Assembly: GCA_902601785.1 (NCBI GenBank)
Contig: CACKOH010000002.1
Span: 1-64,000 of the forward strand
DNA from: an uncultured Pelagibacteraceae bacterium
GTDB lineage: Bacteria > Pseudomonadota > Alphaproteobacteria > Pelagibacterales > Pelagibacteraceae
Direction: 5' to 3'
Length of the DNA stretch: 64,000 nucleotides
This document shows, piece after piece, positions 32,873 to 41,397 of the stretch. The position numbers were made by a program, and so were the translations under genes. The notes below the pieces were generated by a model. The model did no database searches and was not told the DNA's origin. It saw only the letters and a program-made list of their open reading frames with translations. Position 1 is the first letter of the stretch; every line of letters begins with the position of its first letter.

Positions 32873-34219
32873 CTAATTTTTTTGGTTTTTTTGATAATTA
32901 GTTATACCAGTTCTAAGTTTATCAATAATTTCATCTATATGTTTCTTTTCACATATAAATTGTGGAGCTATAATTAAACAATCACCTGTAGCTTTGAAAT
33001 TTACTCCTGCCTCATAGCAAGCTTTAAAAGTTTCATAGCCTGCTTTACCTGGCTTAGTGTTTAATTTCATGTCAATTCCACCCATCATTCCATATCCTCT
33101 AATATTGTCTACAGCTTCTAAATCTTGAAGTGAAAATAAACCTTTTTGGAAATAAGGAGCTAAATTTTTTGCTCTTTCAAATATATCTTCTTTTTCAAAA
33201 ATATCTTGAACTGCTAAAGCTGCAGCTACTGCAACAGGTATTCCTGAATAAGTGTAGCCATGAAATAATTCTACTGAACCCATTGGAGAAGCATCCATAA
33301 CTGCATCATAAATTTCATCTTTGCATGCAACAACACCCATGGGTACTACACCATTAGTAGTTGCTTTAGCCATTGTCATTATATCTGGTGTTACACCAAA
33401 CTCTTGGCTAGCAAATACAGATCCTGTTCTACCCCATCCTGTAATAACTTCATCAAAAATTAAAAGTATTCCATGTTTATCGCATGTGTCTCTTAACTTT
33501 TGTAAATAACCTTTTGGTGGGACTAAAGTTCCAGTTGATCCAGCAATTGGTTCAACAATACATGCTGCAATATTTTCTGGACCAAAGTTAGTAGCTATTC
33601 TTTCCAAGTCGTCTGCTAAATCTGCACCAGTTTCTGGTTGACCACTTACAAATTTATGTTCAGGTAAATGTGTATGTCTCATATGTTGAACACCTGGCAT
33701 TAAAATACTTGCAAAAGTTTTAACATTGTTAATCATTCCTCCAACAGATACACAGCCAATATTCATACCATGGTATCCACGCTCACGACCTACAAATCTA
33801 AATCTATGAGCATTCCCTTTTGCTCTGTGATAAGCCACTGCAATTTTAATTGCTGTCTCTACAGCTGTTGATCCACAAATTGTGTAAAACATTTTATTTA
33901 AATCACCTGGAGTGTGCTTTGAAATTTTTGTGGCTAACTCAAAAGATCCACCAAAACCTTGTTGAAAAGGTTGAGCATAATCTAAAGTTTCTAATTGTTT
34001 AGTTACAGCTTCAGTAATTTCTTTTCTTCCATGACCTAAAGGATTACAAAATAATCCTGAACTTGCATCAATTTGGGTTTTTCCATGATGGGTCTTTAAA
34101 TAAACTCCTTTAGCTTCAGTAATTAATCTCGGATTAGCTTTAAAATCTTTATTGGACGTAAATGGCATCCAATGTTCATTCAAAGAATTTGGTACCGAAG
34201 TTCTATTTTCTGAGCTCAT
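32873..34219 (-). CDS. Class III omega-amino acid:pyruvate aminotransferase, candidate taurine:pyruvate aminotransferase
   Basis: The 448-aa PLP enzyme starts 'LNEHWMPFTSNKDFKANPRL', like omega-amino acid:pyruvate transaminases. 'YTICGSTAVETAIKIAVAYH' is the phosphate-cup helix, 'LLIFDEVITGWGRTG' the cofactor Asp, and 'TMAKATTNGVVPMG' the Schiff-base Lys. Sequence alone cannot separate beta-alanine, taurine and hypotaurine use. Next to ald and divergent from tauABC, a taurine:pyruvate (Tpa-like) role making sulfoacetaldehyde and alanine is the best guess. Confidence 0.88.
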   Translation of the reverse strand: MSSENRTSVPNSLNEHWMPFTSNKDFKANPRLITEAKGVYLKTHHGKTQIDASSGLFCNPLGHGRKEITEAVTKQLETLDYAQPFQQGFGGSFELATKISKHTPGDLNKMFYTICGSTAVETAIKIAVAYHRAKGNAHRFRFVGRERGYHGMNIGCVSVGGMINNVKTFASILMPGVQHMRHTHLPEHKFVSGQPETGADLADDLERIATNFGPENIAACIVEPIAGSTGTLVPPKGYLQKLRDTCDKHGILLIFDEVITGWGRTGSVFASQEFGVTPDIMTMAKATTNGVVPMGVVACKDEIYDAVMDASPMGSVELFHGYTYSGIPVAVAAALAVQDIFEKEDIFERAKNLAPYFQKGLFSLQDLEAVDNIRGYGMMGGIDMKLNTKPGKAGYETFKACYEAGVNFKATGDCLIIAPQFICEKKHIDEIIDKLRTGITNYQKNQKN

Positions 34220-34430
34220 AATTTATAATTTTTAATTATTACAAAATATGTAGACTAAAATGTTTTGTTTACTACATATATTTTGACCTACATTGGACAA
34301 CATTAATATACAACTTTTAATTGTACAATTGATTTATTTGCACACCAGCTTTTCGTCATAAAGTGTTTTACTTCTATCTAAAATTGAATTTAAATATGCT
34401 CAATTTAATTAATTAAACATAGGGGAATAA
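34220..34430. promoter_or_regulatory. Divergent control region of the aminotransferase and tauA operons
   Basis: The 211-bp gap has several symmetric elements: ATATGTAG...CTACATAT (34246-34253 and 34272-34279, 18-nt spacer, imperfectly extended), a near-direct repeat TTGACCTACATT/TTGGACAACATT (34282-34304), and a perfect 12-bp palindrome AATTGTACAATT at 34319-34330. The TTGGAC-type direct repeat recalls MocR/TauR operators in other alphaproteobacteria, but no TauR gene is in the window. AGGGGA before the tauA ATG is its ribosome-binding site. Confidence 0.5.
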
Positions 34431-35372
34431 ATGAAAAAATTATTAACTTTTATTCTAGGATCTATACTTGCGCTTAATCTATCTATTTCAGTTGCAAATT
34501 CAGCTGCAAAAGAAGTAAGAGTTGCATATTTTCTAGAATGGCCAAGTCCTAACCTAGAGGACATGCAAAAGAAAAATTTTGCTAAAGCTCTTGGAGTTCC
34601 AGTTAAATGGACAAACTTTACAAATGGTGGGGCAATGACTGATGCTATGTTAGCAGGAGATATTGATATTTCTTACTCACAAGGTTTAGTGCCTTTCATC
34701 AACGCTGTAAAATCAAATGCACCAATCAAACTGGTCGATATTGCTATGGAATACGGAATGGGTGGAACAACTTGTGTTACATCTAATGCTTCTGGAATTA
34801 CTAAAGCAAACGGTTCAGAGTTAGAAGGTAAAAAAGTTGCTGTGCCACTTGGAACAATGGCTGAATACGTTTTCGATGAAAGTATGAAGGTTGTTGGAGC
34901 TGACAGAAGTAAAATGGATATAATTCAAATGGATCCTGAAGAGGGTGCTGCTGCATTAGTTAGTGGTGATGTTGTAATGGCATGTTTATTTGGTGGTAAC
35001 TCTATCAAAGCTGCAGTTGCTGTTGGTTCTAGATTATTGACAGTTCAAGAAGCTAGAGATGCGGGTATCTTAGGAATAGATATTACTTCTGTAACAGATA
35101 AGTTTATGAAGGAAAATCCAGGAATGTTGAGAACTTTTATTGAAGTAACTCATGAAGCAAACGATAGATATAGAGCTGGTAAAAGTGATATGAACTCTAT
35201 GTCAAAAGCTTCTGAAATGAAAGTTGCTGATATGAAAGAAACTCTAGATGGATTTAAATTCTTAACTCCATCTGAAACTAAACAGTCTATGGAAAGTGGT
35301 AACCTTGATGGTTTCCTAAAAGGAATGGGAACACCAGGTGGAGCTGTAGATACAAGTTTCCTACCTTTATAA
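34431..35372 (+). CDS. tauA: Taurine-type ABC transporter substrate-binding protein
   Basis: A 313-aa periplasmic binding protein with signal peptide ('LTFILGSILALNLSISVANS', cut near residue 25). 'EVRVAYFLEWPSPNLEDMQK' is the TauA/SsuA-like start, and 'GKKVAVPLGTMAEYVFDESM' near residue 133 is the hinge strand and ligand loop of the family. It should bind taurine or a related sulfonate. The gene has its own Shine-Dalgarno and is followed by a strong terminator-like hairpin before the ATPase gene. Confidence 0.9.
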   Translation: MKKLLTFILGSILALNLSISVANSAAKEVRVAYFLEWPSPNLEDMQKKNFAKALGVPVKWTNFTNGGAMTDAMLAGDIDISYSQGLVPFINAVKSNAPIKLVDIAMEYGMGGTTCVTSNASGITKANGSELEGKKVAVPLGTMAEYVFDESMKVVGADRSKMDIIQMDPEEGAAALVSGDVVMACLFGGNSIKAAVAVGSRLLTVQEARDAGILGIDITSVTDKFMKENPGMLRTFIEVTHEANDRYRAGKSDMNSMSKASEMKVADMKETLDGFKFLTPSETKQSMESGNLDGFLKGMGTPGGAVDTSFLPL

Positions 35373-35392
35373 TTTTAAAGGTTTAAAATTTA

Positions 35393-35431
35393 AATAGGCG
35401 CCAATTATAATGATTGGTGCCTATTTTTTTT
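35393..35431 (+). terminator. Terminator-like hairpin between tauA and tauB
   Basis: AATAGGCGCCAAT and ATTGGTGCCTATT form a 13-bp stem with one G-U pair around a 7-nt loop, followed by a run of eight T. It fits an intrinsic terminator that is probably partial, since tauB and tauC have no evident promoter of their own in the 84-nt gap. Confidence 0.9.
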
Positions 35432-35456
35432 ATAAAATTCTAATATAAGGTAGTTA

Positions 35457-36254
35457 ATGAGTGATCTTATTTCCGAAAATCTAAACATGATTTTTAAAAC
35501 TCCAAAAGGAGAAACGGTTCACGCATTAAAAGATGTAAGTTTTACTCTAAAAAAAGGTGAGCTACTTACTGTCCTTGGACCTTCGGGTTGTGGAAAGACA
35601 ACTTTGTTAAATATTACTGCTGGTTTTTTAAGACCTACTTCTGGAATAATTACTCTTAATAATAAAGAGATAGATGGCCCTGGAGTTGAAAGAGGAATGG
35701 TATTTCAACAAGGTGCTTTGTTTGAATGGCTAACAGTTGCTGAGAACGTAAATTTTGGACTTAGGATGAAAAAAGAAGATCCTGGAGTTACAGCAAAAAG
35801 AGTTGAAGAATGGCTAGACATTGTTGGTTTAAAAGGTTTTGGAAATACACCTACTTATCAGCTATCGGGTGGTATGCAACAAAGAGTTGCTCTTGCAAGA
35901 TGTCTAATTAATGATCCCGATTTAATTTTAATGGATGAACCATTAGGTGCATTGGATGCATTAACAAGAGAAAAGATGCAGTCATTAGTTTTAAAAATTT
36001 GGAAAGAAACTGGAAAAACAATTATTTTAATTACTCACTCTGTTGAAGAAGCTCTTTTGCTTGGTGAAAGATTATATGTAATGGCACCAAGACCTGGAAG
36101 AATACATAAAGAGTACAATCTCCCATTTGCTGAAATGGGGCTTACTCAAGATTTAAGAGAAATTAAAAAAAATAAAGAATTTTCATCTACTAGAGAAGAA
36201 ATTTTATCCATGATCTGGAATATGGAAGAAGAAATAATGGGGAAAGAAAATTAA
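35457..36254 (+). CDS. tauB: Taurine-type ABC transporter ATP-binding protein
   Basis: The 265-aa ATPase has Walker A 'GPSGCGKTTLLN', the signature 'LSGGMQQRVALAR', Walker B 'LILMDEPLGALDALTRE' and the switch His in 'IILITHSVEEALLLG', in the order and spacing of the TauB/SsuB family. It energises the TauC permease. The stop overlaps the start of tauC, so the two are translationally coupled. Confidence 0.93.
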   Translation: MSDLISENLNMIFKTPKGETVHALKDVSFTLKKGELLTVLGPSGCGKTTLLNITAGFLRPTSGIITLNNKEIDGPGVERGMVFQQGALFEWLTVAENVNFGLRMKKEDPGVTAKRVEEWLDIVGLKGFGNTPTYQLSGGMQQRVALARCLINDPDLILMDEPLGALDALTREKMQSLVLKIWKETGKTIILITHSVEEALLLGERLYVMAPRPGRIHKEYNLPFAEMGLTQDLREIKKNKEFSSTREEILSMIWNMEEEIMGKEN

Positions 36255-38179
36255 TGTTAACCCAATTTATAACAATACTAATTATCGTATCCGTTATTGG
36301 CTGTATTCTTTATGGGAGAAGATTAATTAGAACTGAAAAAGTAGATGCTGTTTTTGGAAATCCAGAAAGAGCCAAAGGTGGAACGCACTGGGTAATTGTA
36401 GGTAGTAGTGCTATCCTGATGCTGTGGCTTTATTATTCATGGGATATTGCAAAAGGTTTTTATCCAAAATCAGCAAATGAATTATGTCAGGTTGCTAAAA
36501 TTAATGAGTCTTTATTAGGTCTAAAATATCAGTTTCCTATTGAGGAAAGAGAATTCAAAAGCACGTCCATTATTAAAATTGAAAATAAAAATCTTATAAA
36601 AATTGCTAACGAAATAAAAGGATCTCCAGATCTAAATGATCAGCAAAAGACAATCCTAGTAAGTTACATTGATAGAACTTCTAAATTAATTCCATTTTTA
36701 ACAAGTGAAGAGCTAATGGAAATGGATACCAAAATCAAAATTAAGGAGATGACAGAAGAAATAAAAATTCTAAGTTCTAATTTCCAGAAGAAAGGTTATC
36801 CATTTGAGACAGACTCTCAAAAAACTGAGAGACAGAAACTTGTTGATGAACAAGGTGGCTGGGGAATTACAACAATAGACTCTGGAACAGGTACAATTGA
36901 AAATACTATTGAGATACCAACCGCACCTCAAACTAATAAAGGTTTAAAATTTCATGCAGCAGCAACTGAACTAAAAAAAATTGACGACAAATTTTTTAAA
37001 TTAAAAAACCATAACCCACAGTTCAAAAGCTCAATAAAACAACTTAAAGATGATATTAAAGCTTACAGAAAAGGTTTAGATGATAGTGAAGAAATAGCAT
37101 CTGACTATGCAAAAAATATTGTTAAAATTGCAAGAAGAATAGAGTTTGCAAGCATCTTTCCTCCCAATGCATTAAATGAAATGCAAGCAGCAATAATAGA
37201 GTTTGATGAATTACAAAATAAAGAGCAAGCTGGATTAAGATTAATTGATATTCTTCTATTTCCAGCTGGAACAATTGTAGCAAGTGGACCAACATGTTCT
37301 GAGCAAGGTTCAGGTAGATGGTTACCTAAACCATCAGATACATTTAATAAGTTTGTATTGATGTCTAAACCAAGTATTGGATACAAAAATATTCCTCTTT
37401 TATGGATTGAGATGGTTGATGTAAGTAAAATGATTGGATTTATTTTACCTGATTGGATAGCAGACATGTTGCCTGGTGAATATCCAGTGCATACAAAAGA
37501 TGGCATTGTAAAAGAAAACTTTAAAAGTAACGTTTTAAAAGTTGTTACTGGTGACTTTAAATTATTTAAAGTGCCTGTTCCATACGGACACATATGGGAC
37601 TCATTCTTAAGGGTATTTTTAGGTTTAGTTTTTGGAATTGTTATTGGAGTACCATTAGGATTATTTATGGGTCTAAATCGATTTGCTAAAGGCTTCTTTG
37701 ATCCTTTAATCGAATTATACAGACCTGTTCCTCCATTAGCTTGGGCGCCATTAATTATTTCAGTTCTTGGAATAGATAATACGGGTAAAATATTTTTATT
37801 ATTCATGGTCTCTCTTTCAATTATGATTATTTCTGCAAGAGCTGGTGCATCAGGAACACAGCTTTCAAAAATTCATGCTGCACACTCATTGGGGGCTACA
37901 AAAAAACAGATATTAAGATATGTGATTTTTCCAAATTCACTTCCTGAAATTCTTACTGGCATTAGAGTGGCTGTTGGTATGTGTTGGGGAACACTTGTTG
38001 CTGCAGAATTTTTAGCAGGTACAACTGGTATTGGTTTCGTCGAAAACGTTGCTAAAAAATACTTTCAATATGAAGTTATTTGGATAACTATATTTATTAT
38101 GGGTTTACTAGGCCTTTTATTTGATATTACTTTAAGAAAAATTATTGAAAAAACTATTCCTTGGCGTGGTAAAGGGTAA
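36254..38179 (+). CDS. tauC: Taurine-type ABC permease with large extra domain
   Basis: Only the last 230 residues or so look like a TauC/SsuC permease, with about six helices and the EAA loop 'AAHSLGATKKQILRYVIFPN'. The protein has 641 residues where family members have about 250-280. Two N-terminal membrane segments (around 1-20 and 47-65) are followed by a hydrophilic region of about 350 residues, partly Lys/Glu-rich and probably helical, without Cys clusters or recognised domains. The extra part lies before the transport core and probably faces the periplasm. It ends 1 nt before the GTG of the next gene. Confidence 0.85.
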   Translation: MLTQFITILIIVSVIGCILYGRRLIRTEKVDAVFGNPERAKGGTHWVIVGSSAILMLWLYYSWDIAKGFYPKSANELCQVAKINESLLGLKYQFPIEEREFKSTSIIKIENKNLIKIANEIKGSPDLNDQQKTILVSYIDRTSKLIPFLTSEELMEMDTKIKIKEMTEEIKILSSNFQKKGYPFETDSQKTERQKLVDEQGGWGITTIDSGTGTIENTIEIPTAPQTNKGLKFHAAATELKKIDDKFFKLKNHNPQFKSSIKQLKDDIKAYRKGLDDSEEIASDYAKNIVKIARRIEFASIFPPNALNEMQAAIIEFDELQNKEQAGLRLIDILLFPAGTIVASGPTCSEQGSGRWLPKPSDTFNKFVLMSKPSIGYKNIPLLWIEMVDVSKMIGFILPDWIADMLPGEYPVHTKDGIVKENFKSNVLKVVTGDFKLFKVPVPYGHIWDSFLRVFLGLVFGIVIGVPLGLFMGLNRFAKGFFDPLIELYRPVPPLAWAPLIISVLGIDNTGKIFLLFMVSLSIMIISARAGASGTQLSKIHAAHSLGATKKQILRYVIFPNSLPEILTGIRVAVGMCWGTLVAAEFLAGTTGIGFVENVAKKYFQYEVIWITIFIMGLLGLLFDITLRKIIEKTIPWRGKG

Positions 38180-39184
38180 GTGAAGACACAAACTCTAAAA
38201 AAACAAGTCATTAAAATATTCCAAAAATTTGGTCTTAGTAAAGATAATGCTTTAATTTCTTCTAATGCATTAATTAATGCAGAATTGGTTGGTGCATATG
38301 GACATGGTTTATCAAGACTTAAGATGTACTGTGACCGAATTTCAAAAAAAGTAATTAATCCAAAACCAAAAATTAAAATTAAAAAAATTTCATCTTCTAT
38401 TTCCCATATTGATGCAAATAATTGTATTGGATTTGTTGCTGCTGATCTTGGAATTAAAACTGCAATTAAACATGCAGAAAAAACTGGTATAGGAATGGTA
38501 GCAGTCAAAGGTAGTGGCCACTATGGTTTATCTGGTTATTACGCAGAACAAGCAGTAAAGAAAAATTTAATAGCCATGATTTATACAAATGCTCCTCCAG
38601 CAGTTGCTCCTCATGGTGCATTAAAAAGTTTGTTTGGAACAAACCCTATATGTTTTGGAGCTCCAACTGGAACAAAAATTCCTTTTATATTGGATACCTC
38701 AATCTCTATGATTAATAGAGGTAAAATAAGAGTTGCTGCAAGAAATAACCAAAAAATTCCTGAAGGTGTTGCTTTAGATAAGTTTGGTAAACCAACTAAT
38801 GATGCAAAGAAAGCATTAGAAGGTGTTCAGCTACCTATTGCAGGATTTAGAGGATCAGGTCTTGCTTGGATGGTGGATATTTTAAGTGGAGTTATAACAG
38901 GTGGAAATCATGCAGGACGAGTAAAAGATCCATTCGATGATTTTTCTGGACCACAAAACATTGGACATTTATTCATCACCTTTAAAGCAAATTTATTTCA
39001 AAAAAATTATAATCAGAGAATAAAAGATAATATTAAAACAATTAAAAAACTTCCAAAAATTAAAGGTGTAAAAGAAATAATGTATCCAGGACAAAATAAG
39101 TTTTACAGATATAAAAAGAATTTTAAAAAAGAAATTGCTATTTCAGATATAATTAGAAAGGATTTGGAAACCTTAATAAGTTAA
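38180..39184 (+). CDS. Malate/L-lactate/sulfolactate dehydrogenase (Ldh) family oxidoreductase
   Basis: A 334-aa protein of the Ldh_2 family (malate, ureidoglycolate, (R)-sulfolactate dehydrogenases). 'NALINAELVGAYGHGLSRL' has the family's catalytic His in GHG, 'VAVKGSGHYGLSGYYAEQA' is the NAD-binding S-x-H-x-G loop, and 'PPAVAPHGALKSLFGTNPIC' is the conserved cofactor segment. The start is a GTG directly after the tauC stop. Placement in the tau operon suggests a sulfonated hydroxyacid such as sulfolactate (ComC-like), but other 2-hydroxyacids are possible. Its end overlaps a small gene on the other strand. Confidence 0.85.
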   Translation: MKTQTLKKQVIKIFQKFGLSKDNALISSNALINAELVGAYGHGLSRLKMYCDRISKKVINPKPKIKIKKISSSISHIDANNCIGFVAADLGIKTAIKHAEKTGIGMVAVKGSGHYGLSGYYAEQAVKKNLIAMIYTNAPPAVAPHGALKSLFGTNPICFGAPTGTKIPFILDTSISMINRGKIRVAARNNQKIPEGVALDKFGKPTNDAKKALEGVQLPIAGFRGSGLAWMVDILSGVITGGNHAGRVKDPFDDFSGPQNIGHLFITFKANLFQKNYNQRIKDNIKTIKKLPKIKGVKEIMYPGQNKFYRYKKNFKKEIAISDIIRKDLETLIS

Positions 39185-39370
39185 CATAGTCAAAGCACCC
39201 AAAGATACTACTACTGTAGACAAAATAATTGTTCTTTTTACTTTCTCTTTTCTCTTTTGTTCAATTAGTCTTTGCTTAAGAACATCTACGTTCACTCTAA
39301 GAGGAGCCTCAGTTTCCTGAGTGGGGTCTTCAACAACGTTAGATGTTCTATTTAAGCCTTCATTATTCAT
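39173..39370 (-). CDS. Small tail-anchored membrane protein, type B
   Basis: A 65-aa protein with an acidic N-terminus ('EDPTQETEAPLRV'), an amphipathic basic helix 'VDVLKQRLIEQKRKEKVKR' and one C-terminal membrane helix ending in 'VVVSLGALTMLTY'. It shares this layout and several residues with the 69-aa protein at 29019-29228, so the two may be paralogues. The function is unknown. Its stop lies 12 nt inside the end of the Ldh-family gene on the opposite strand. Confidence 0.6.
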   Translation of the reverse strand: MNNEGLNRTSNVVEDPTQETEAPLRVNVDVLKQRLIEQKRKEKVKRTIILSTVVVSLGALTMLTY

Positions 39371-39472
39371 TAATTTATTAAATCATGTGATGATAACATT
39401 TGATATATTAGGAGAGTCCAATTTGGGTTGATATTCATTCTTTAATAGTTCAAAATAGTTGTAGAGATAACA

Positions 39473-40465
39473 ATGACATCAATACCTAGCGTTTCAGCTC
39501 AAATTGACCAGAAAGAAATTTTCAATGTTATTAGTAATAATTTTAGCAAATTAGCTCCAGCCTATTATTTTTTAATCAGCAATTGGTTAATACGAGCATA
39601 TAATGTTCATAAAGATATAGATAAATATATAATTGTTATTTATCTAATTAATAAAGATTTGATCGTTTTTAGAAGAAACGGGTTAATTGTTGATTACGAT
39701 ACATTTTACAAAGATAGATCAATAGAAATTGAGAAAATAAATTTAAGCGACATTTCAAAAGACTTAGAAATACCTAAAGAAAGCGTAAGAAGGAAAATAT
39801 TAGAATTAGAAAAAGCATCTGTAATTAAAAAATCTGGAAAAAAAGTGTTTGTTAATAGGAGCACACTAGTTGCTACCCAAGCAATAGATACCCTAAAAGA
39901 TATGAGCTCTCTGTTATTCCATTTTAATAAATTATTAAAAAATGAAAAAACTTTTACTGTTGATGAAATTTCATCCTCTATGAAGGAAAATTTTTCTTTT
40001 TGCTGGTATCAATTTTATAAATTTATATTTACTTATACCAACAGGTGGAGAAAAGAAGTAAAGGATCTGGAAACTATGTGTATTGGAATATTGGTAATGC
40101 TAAATGCATCTCACAATAAGAGTTTCAAAGTAAAGGACTTAAACTTAAAAACATATCAAAAAAAAGTTATGGGCTCAGATGATAGAGGTATTAATGCCAT
40201 GTCTTTATCTGATATTACTGGAATTCCAAGGCCAACTGTTGTTAGAAAATTAAAATTCTTAGTAAAAAACAATTATATAACTATTAACGACAAAAAACTG
40301 CTTTTTATAAATATTCAAGGTACAAATTTAAAACGAAGTAGTGAATTACAAGATGCTAATATTAAAAGCTTAAGTAATTTTATTTATAAAGTATTTAATC
40401 AAATTAAAATTATAGACTCTGGTAAAGATAAAGATGACGACTTTATTCCTAGTTATTTGAGATAA
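39473..40465 (+). CDS. Putative transcription regulator with two winged-helix units
   Basis: The 330-aa protein has two helix-turn-helix segments in the same local setting: 'LSDISKDLEIPKESVRRKIL' (residues 91-110) and 'LSDITGIPRPTVVRKLKFL' (245-263), each followed by a beta-wing of about 18 residues. The region before each is also alike ('YYFLISNWLIRAY' and 'CWYQFYKFIFTYTN'), so it appears to be an internal duplication of about 155 residues. No effector domain was recognised. It may regulate the surrounding sulfonate genes, but that is a guess from position. Confidence 0.65.
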   Translation: MTSIPSVSAQIDQKEIFNVISNNFSKLAPAYYFLISNWLIRAYNVHKDIDKYIIVIYLINKDLIVFRRNGLIVDYDTFYKDRSIEIEKINLSDISKDLEIPKESVRRKILELEKASVIKKSGKKVFVNRSTLVATQAIDTLKDMSSLLFHFNKLLKNEKTFTVDEISSSMKENFSFCWYQFYKFIFTYTNRWRKEVKDLETMCIGILVMLNASHNKSFKVKDLNLKTYQKKVMGSDDRGINAMSLSDITGIPRPTVVRKLKFLVKNNYITINDKKLLFINIQGTNLKRSSELQDANIKSLSNFIYKVFNQIKIIDSGKDKDDDFIPSYLR

Positions 40466-41311
40466 TTAATTATTTTTTCTTAAGATATAAATAAAAATAA
40501 ATCCAGTTACATACATCAGCAGTGCATAGGCACCTGTTGGTATTATATAAGCTACCTCATCAAATATTAATGTTGCAACAAACACTGCTAAAGTTCCATT
40601 CTGTAGACCACACTCTAATGCAATACATTTTTGTTGTGCTGTCCCTGATACAAACTTTTTAGCAATAAAATATGCTAATACCATCATAACAACGTTTAAA
40701 ATTAATACAGCTAAACCTGACTGAGCAAGGTAAGTAATAATATTATCTTTTTCTTCAATCCATATTGCAATAAATACTATTACAAATAACCAACCTGTTA
40801 ATTTATTAATTAAATTAATTTTAGATAAAATAAAATTTTCAGCAAAACCTCTTATAATCATTCCAATAATTACAGGGACTGTAACCACTAATGCCATTTT
40901 CAAAGCAATTCCGATTACTGAAATTTCTTTTGCAATGGTAACTCCTAAAATCTCTGCTGAGTTAATTACAATTATTGGAATACTAATAATACAAATTAAA
41001 CTAGTTACCGCAGTTAAAGAAATGGATAAAGCTACATCTCCATTAGCAAATTTAGTTAAAACATTTGAAGTAACACCACCAGGTGCAGCTGCAATTATCA
41101 TTAAGCCTACCGCTATAGCTGAAGGAAGATCAAGACTTAGTGCAATGATTAAAGCAACAATTGGTAACAAAATTAATTGAGATAAAAAACCTACAATAAA
41201 ATCTCTTGGTGTTTTTAATATTCTAGTGAAATCTTTAATTGAAAGACCAAGACCCAATCCTAACATTATTAGAGCTAAAACTATCGGAGCAATTTTAGTA
41301 ACTATTTCCAT
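40466..41311 (-). CDS. Bile acid:sodium symporter (BASS) family transporter
   Basis: The 281-aa protein has about 9-10 membrane segments and fits the SBF family: 'MIAAAPGGVTSNVLTKFANG' near residue 75 is the conserved sodium-site crossover loop ('P.G..SN..t..a.G'), and 'CIALECGLQNGTLAVFVATL' near residue 230 is the second ('E.g.QN..LA'). Bacterial members transport organic anions with sodium. The compound is unknown. It lies between the regulator and a phosphotransacetylase, both on the plus strand. Confidence 0.9.
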   Translation of the reverse strand: MEIVTKIAPIVLALIMLGLGLGLSIKDFTRILKTPRDFIVGFLSQLILLPIVALIIALSLDLPSAIAVGLMIIAAAPGGVTSNVLTKFANGDVALSISLTAVTSLICIISIPIIVINSAEILGVTIAKEISVIGIALKMALVVTVPVIIGMIIRGFAENFILSKINLINKLTGWLFVIVFIAIWIEEKDNIITYLAQSGLAVLILNVVMMVLAYFIAKKFVSGTAQQKCIALECGLQNGTLAVFVATLIFDEVAYIIPTGAYALLMYVTGFIFIYILRKNN

Positions 41312-41397
41312 TATAAGTCAACATACAAGATTATACCTTAAAGATATTAAAATATTTTTCTATGTACATGGGCATTATTTTCCCATATTTGTAGCAA

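Noticed and set aside
37105-37806. 233-aa ORF on the minus strand inside tauC
   Set aside because: It is fully antisense to the permease part of tauC, whose motifs are clear; the translated ORF shows no domain and has proline/asparagine-rich shadow composition.
38065-38508. 147-aa minus-strand ORF across the tauC/Ldh junction
   Set aside because: Both genes on the plus strand are well supported, and the ORF has no recognisable domain.
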